Shown here: one piece after another, positions 32,595 through 35,122 of the stretch | How the letters are laid out: each line of letters opens with the position of its first letter | How positions within the stretch are numbered: the stretch's first letter is position 1 | NCBI GenBank assembly: GCA_011525805.1 | Contig: WYBR01000093.1 | Span: 1-35,122 of the forward strand | DNA: 35,122 nt | Direction of reading: 5' to 3' | Source of the DNA: Vicinamibacteraceae bacterium | GTDB lineage: Bacteria; Planctomycetota; Phycisphaerae; Phycisphaerales; UBA5793 | Position numbers and translations under genes: made by a program | Notes under the pieces: generated by a model | Seen by the model: the letters and a program-made list of their open reading frames with translations, nothing else | Told to the model about the DNA's origin: nothing | Databases searched by the model: none

Positions 32595-33477
32595 TCCATT
32601 GGCCGAACTTCTGATTCGAGTTGAGTACCTGCGCGATGGTGTGCTGACACCACAGGATGCGCGGGCATGGCCGCGCGAGTGGCTCGCGTCGATCGAAACG
32701 ACGGGGATTCTCGACCCGCATGCGCAGGCAGAGGAGATCATCTACGACGGGTGCGACCATGAGTGCGCAGTGCCGAACCTCGGATTCGAAGCACACCCAG
32801 ATGATCCGGAACGGTTGGTCTCTGTCCATCGGTGCCTGCATGGCTGCGGAGTCGTGTTTCTGGAACCCCGCGACTTCGAGCAGTGGCGATTCAGTCTGGT
32901 TGGTCTGGCTCGGTCCGTGGCCGCCGCGATCGGCGCATCCGGTGTCATCGTTGAAGATGTGCCGGGCCGTGTCGTGCTGGTCGGCACGGCCAATGTCGGT
33001 GGGCAGGCCAGTGAGGTGTTCCTCGGCTTCGGATTGGCGCGTTCGGATTCGGCAGTCATCATCGCGACCGCCCAGCGGCTTCGGGCCTCGGAGCGTCCGG
33101 TGGTGCTTTCCGTCGGAGTGAAGCCCGGCGACATCTGGTCGCTTGGAACTCGACCGCGGACTGCTGTGCTCGCAGAACATGCTGTTCTGGAAGTCGGCTG
33201 CCTCAGCCTCGATCTGGCCCGCATCTTCCCGACACCGGGAATGATCGAAGTCAAGCCGAGCGATTGGCTCACCGTCACGGAAGCGGCTGAAATGCTGGTC
33301 GAAGATCTCTCGTGGCTGACCATCGAAAAGGCTAGAGCCAGGGTGTCAAAGGCCGCCGGCAATGAGGTGTTCAAGACCAACGGCCTCGAAGGAACACTGC
33401 GCAGAATCGAACGGCACTCGTTCAGCACGTGGCGCCTCGAACAGCGCAACAGAGATCTCGCGAAGGACGATTGGTAG
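32587..33477 (+). CDS. Unknown protein with Cys4 cluster and C-terminal HTH
   Basis: A 296-residue protein from GTG 32587, overlapping the previous gene by eight bases. Cys56-x3-Cys60 (CDHEC) and Cys83-x3-Cys87 (CLHGC) form a probable zinc site. The middle (residues about 95-215) is an alpha/beta region with VVLVGTANVGGQA and VVLSVGVKPGDIW. The last 70 residues are a helix-turn-helix of excisionase style: WLTVTEAAEMLVEDL, then IEKARARVSKAAGNEVFKTN, then HSFSTWRLEQRNRDLA. DNA-binding function of the end is a fair inference; the role of the front is unknown. It is the last gene before the tRNA fragment that marks the likely island edge. Confidence 0.7.
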   Translation: MSDPLAELLIRVEYLRDGVLTPQDARAWPREWLASIETTGILDPHAQAEEIIYDGCDHECAVPNLGFEAHPDDPERLVSVHRCLHGCGVVFLEPRDFEQWRFSLVGLARSVAAAIGASGVIVEDVPGRVVLVGTANVGGQASEVFLGFGLARSDSAVIIATAQRLRASERPVVLSVGVKPGDIWSLGTRPRTAVLAEHAVLEVGCLSLDLARIFPTPGMIEVKPSDWLTVTEAAEMLVEDLSWLTIEKARARVSKAAGNEVFKTNGLEGTLRRIERHSFSTWRLEQRNRDLAKDDW

Positions 33478-33611
33478 CCATCTCGCTGCGCGGTGCGCAC
33501 CGCGCTCCGCCCCGAAAACGACCGCAAAACCTCGCAATAGCCGCATCGCTTGCAATCCGCAACCCTCGGCCCTACCGTCGCTTACGAGTCTCGCGCTCGG
33601 GCAAGGTTCCT

Positions 33612-33653
33612 CTGTCGATCCGGTGGTTGCGGGTTCGAATCCCGTCCGCCTCG
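33612..33653 (+). tRNA. 3' half of tRNA-Asp(GTC), likely attachment site
   Basis: Starts in the anticodon loop CTGTCGA (33612-33618, anticodon GTC at 33614-33616) and continues with the 3' anticodon stem TCCGG, variable loop TGGTT, T arm GCGGG-TTCGAAT-CCCGT (33629-33645), 3' acceptor strand CCGCCTC and discriminator G. The bases before the loop (TTCCT) do not pair with the stem, and no GAGGCGG 5' acceptor strand lies within 150 bases upstream. A half tRNA beginning in the anticodon loop is what tyrosine recombinases leave at one end of an element. The full tRNA would lie at the other, unseen end. CCA is not encoded. Confidence 0.75.
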
Positions 33654-33658
33654 CTTCA

Positions 33659-33697
33659 CAGGCCCCTGCGGTATCGCCCAGGGGCCTGGTCTGTTTT
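33659..33697 (+). terminator. Intrinsic terminator after the tRNA-Asp fragment
   Basis: CAGGCCCCTG at 33659-33668 and CAGGGGCCTG at 33679-33688 form a perfect 10-base-pair stem around a 10-base loop, followed by TCTGTTTT. It sits five bases after the tRNA fragment, so it was most likely the terminator of the original tRNA gene. Confidence 0.85.
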
Positions 33698-33821
33698 GGT
33701 GAGACTATCCTGCTCAGCCGCGCTCGAGGTGGTGGATGGCCGTTCAGCCCCGGCCCGGCCCACTGCCATATGGTGATGCGCTCGTTCACCTCCCAATTCA
33801 TTCAACCCTTGGGATACACCC

Positions 33822-35122
33822 ATGACCACCACCCCCATCTCCCGCCGCACCTTCCTCGCCACCACCGCCGCCGCCGGCGCTTCCGCCGTCGCTGCGCCCG
33901 GCCTCGCTTCGCTCCTCGCGCCGCACATCGCGCGCCCCGCCCGACCCTTCCTCCGCGACACCAAACTCCGCGTCCTCTCCATCGGCGTCATCGGCACCAT
34001 CGGCGGGCATGACCGCAAGACCATCGCCGCGCATCCCCTCGCCGAGATCGTCGGCCTGTGCGATGTCGACTCCACCGCCCTCGCCCAGGCCGCGGCCGAT
34101 CATCCCTCAGCCTTCACCTGCGCCGACTACCGTGAAGCCTTCGACAAACACGCCGACAAGTTCGACGCCGTCATCGTCGCCACCCCCGATCACTCCCACT
34201 GCGCGATCATGACCCTCGCGCTCGCCCGCGGCAAGCACGTCTACGGCCAGAAGCCGCTCGTGCAGCAACTCGAAGAACTCGACCTCCTCGGCCGCGCCGT
34301 CTCCGCCCGGCCCGACCTCATCACCCAGACCGGCGCGCAACGCATCGAGTCCCCCGCCCGCCGCGCCGCTGTCGACATCCTGCGCAGCGGCGGCCTCGGC
34401 CCCGTCATCGAAGTCCACGTCGCCTTCGGCGGAGGCGCCCTCGCCGGCGGACACTACTTCGCCGACGGGAAACTCGGCGAGCCGATCGACCCGCCCGAAG
34501 GCTTCGATTACGACCTCTGGCTCAACGGCGCCGAGTACGAGCCTTGCCGACCCGACATGGTCCAGCGCCGCTGGCGCTCCTGGTGGAACTACGGCGGCGG
34601 ACAGATCGCCGACTGGGTCGTCCACCTCACCGACGTCCTCTTCTATGCCTTCCCCGAACTTCAGCACCCCACTCACGTCTGCTCGCGAACACCCTCGCGC
34701 GACCTGACCCACTTCCACGCCGACCGCGTCCTCTCAACCCTCACCTACCCCGTCAACTCCGACCGCTTCGCCAACACCACCTGCAACTTCCACTTCTACG
34801 ACACCGGCCTCAAGCCCGACCGCGCCCAACTCGGCCTCGGCGAAGGCCAGTGGCCCGACGGCATCCTCACCATCGTCGTCTGCAAAGGCGGCACCCTCGT
34901 CCTCGCCCCCAGCGGACCGATCGAAATCTGGCGCGAAGGTCAGATGACCGACGGCCTCGCCTGGCCCGGCCTGCCGACCTACGAGTCCTTCAACCACTGG
35001 CACGCCTGGGTGGACAAGGCCCTCGGCCGCGAAACGCCCCACCACTGGGCCCCCTTCGAGGCCGGCCTGCGCTGCACCGAGCCGGGCCTCCTCGCCGTCA
35101 AGGCCGCAAAGTACCCCGGCCA
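33822..35122 (+). CDS. Gfo/Idh/MocA family oxidoreductase with Tat signal (3' truncated by window)
   Basis: The frame is open from ATG 33822 to the window edge (433 full codons). It starts with a Tat signal: SRRTFLATTAAAGASAVAAP. The NAD(P)-binding site follows as SIGVIGTIGGHD near residues 51-62, then VGLCDVD, and the family's EKP motif appears as GQKPL near residue 144. The second half reads IEVHVAFGGG, then GFDYDLWLNG, then RRWRSWWNYGGGQIADWVVH, all standard in secreted planctomycete sugar oxidoreductases. It is expected to act on a sugar or inositol substrate at or outside the inner membrane. Its codons end in C far more often than those of the island genes, which supports it being core chromosome. 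Confidence 0.88.
   Translation, partial: MTTTPISRRTFLATTAAAGASAVAAPGLASLLAPHIARPARPFLRDTKLRVLSIGVIGTIGGHDRKTIAAHPLAEIVGLCDVDSTALAQAAADHPSAFTCADYREAFDKHADKFDAVIVATPDHSHCAIMTLALARGKHVYGQKPLVQQLEELDLLGRAVSARPDLITQTGAQRIESPARRAAVDILRSGGLGPVIEVHVAFGGGALAGGHYFADGKLGEPIDPPEGFDYDLWLNGAEYEPCRPDMVQRRWRSWWNYGGGQIADWVVHLTDVLFYAFPELQHPTHVCSRTPSRDLTHFHADRVLSTLTYPVNSDRFANTTCNFHFYDTGLKPDRAQLGLGEGQWPDGILTIVVCKGGTLVLAPSGPIEIWREGQMTDGLAWPGLPTYESFNHWHAWVDKALGRETPHHWAPFEAGLRCTEPGLLAVKAAKYPG

Larger units (their letters stand above)
33478..33821. other. Intergenic region with the island edge, 344 bases
   Basis: Contains the tRNA-Asp fragment and the terminator given separately. The first 130 bases before the fragment are GC-rich with no tRNA 5' half. 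No integrase recognition repeats beyond the fragment were identified by eye. Confidence 0.6.

Noticed and set aside
33540-33654. A complete tRNA gene ending at 33653
   Set aside because: No 5' acceptor strand complementary to CCGCCTC and no D arm precede the anticodon loop, and the 5' anticodon stem does not pair.
33346-33801. A 151-codon minus-strand frame containing RRTGFEPATTGST
   Set aside because: This peptide is the well-known false translation of the T arm of a tRNA read backwards; the frame covers the tRNA-Asp fragment and the end of a real plus-strand gene.
1-35122. CRISPR arrays, rRNA genes and insertion sequences
   Set aside because: No regularly spaced direct repeats, no rRNA-like conserved blocks and no transposase-like protein with terminal inverted repeats were found on either strand.

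Overview
The window is GC-rich bacterial DNA, most likely from a member of the Planctomycetota (Phycisphaerae-like). Three things point there: a type II pseudopilin-like protein with a modified H-x9-DG motif, a Tat-signal Gfo/Idh/MocA oxidoreductase at the right edge, and a coiled-coil plus winged-helix small protein of a kind common in that phylum. The taxonomic call is an inference from gene content; there is no rRNA in the window.

Region 1 (1-7463) is the tail part of a prophage or phage-derived cluster, all on the plus strand and tightly overlapped. It holds the end of an upstream gene, a tail tube-like protein, a second structural protein, a small membrane protein, and a G/T tail assembly chaperone pair whose second half sits in the -1 frame without a usable start. 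These are followed by a gp10-like protein, a TP901-type tape measure protein and three distal structural proteins, the last very rich in cysteine. No capsid, lysis or integrase gene is visible.

Region 2 (7580-17922) is host-like or cargo DNA. It contains a winged-helix protein (minus), a CDF metal exporter, a pseudopilin (minus), and a complete heavy-metal RND efflux operon: small exported protein, CzcC-like outer membrane lipoprotein, His-rich CzcB-like adaptor, CzcA-like pump with the divalent-metal signature, and a small membrane protein. The CDF protein and the tripartite pump would act in series, cytoplasm to periplasm and then periplasm to outside.

Region 3 (about 18100-29157) is a defence locus. 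A gene-free, hairpin-rich leader precedes a small excisionase-type HTH protein. Five genes follow with 1-4 base overlaps or tight coupling: a DUF499 P-loop ATPase (BrxC/PglY-like), a very short PglZ-like protein, a DUF1156 adenine methylase with zinc ribbons (PglXI-like), a 173-residue protein of unknown function, and an SNF2 helicase (BrxHII/DrmD-like). This resembles BREX, closest to type 3 in its methylase and helicase, but it lacks recognisable BrxA, BrxB, BrxF and BrxL and carries a PglZ of only 335 residues. It is the best candidate here for a poorly described system.

Region 4 (29158-33477) starts with a perfect 8-3-8 palindromic operator. A HigB toxin follows, then a HigA antitoxin fused to an ImmA/IrrE metallopeptidase, then three further co-directional genes of unknown role. 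The last of these has a Cys4 cluster and a C-terminal HTH.

Region 5 (33478-35122) holds the 3' half of a tRNA-Asp gene, starting in the anticodon loop, and a strong intrinsic terminator. This is the pattern left by a tRNA-targeting tyrosine recombinase and probably marks the right end of the integrated island. Beyond it begins a truncated Gfo/Idh/MocA gene with different codon use, probably chromosomal core.
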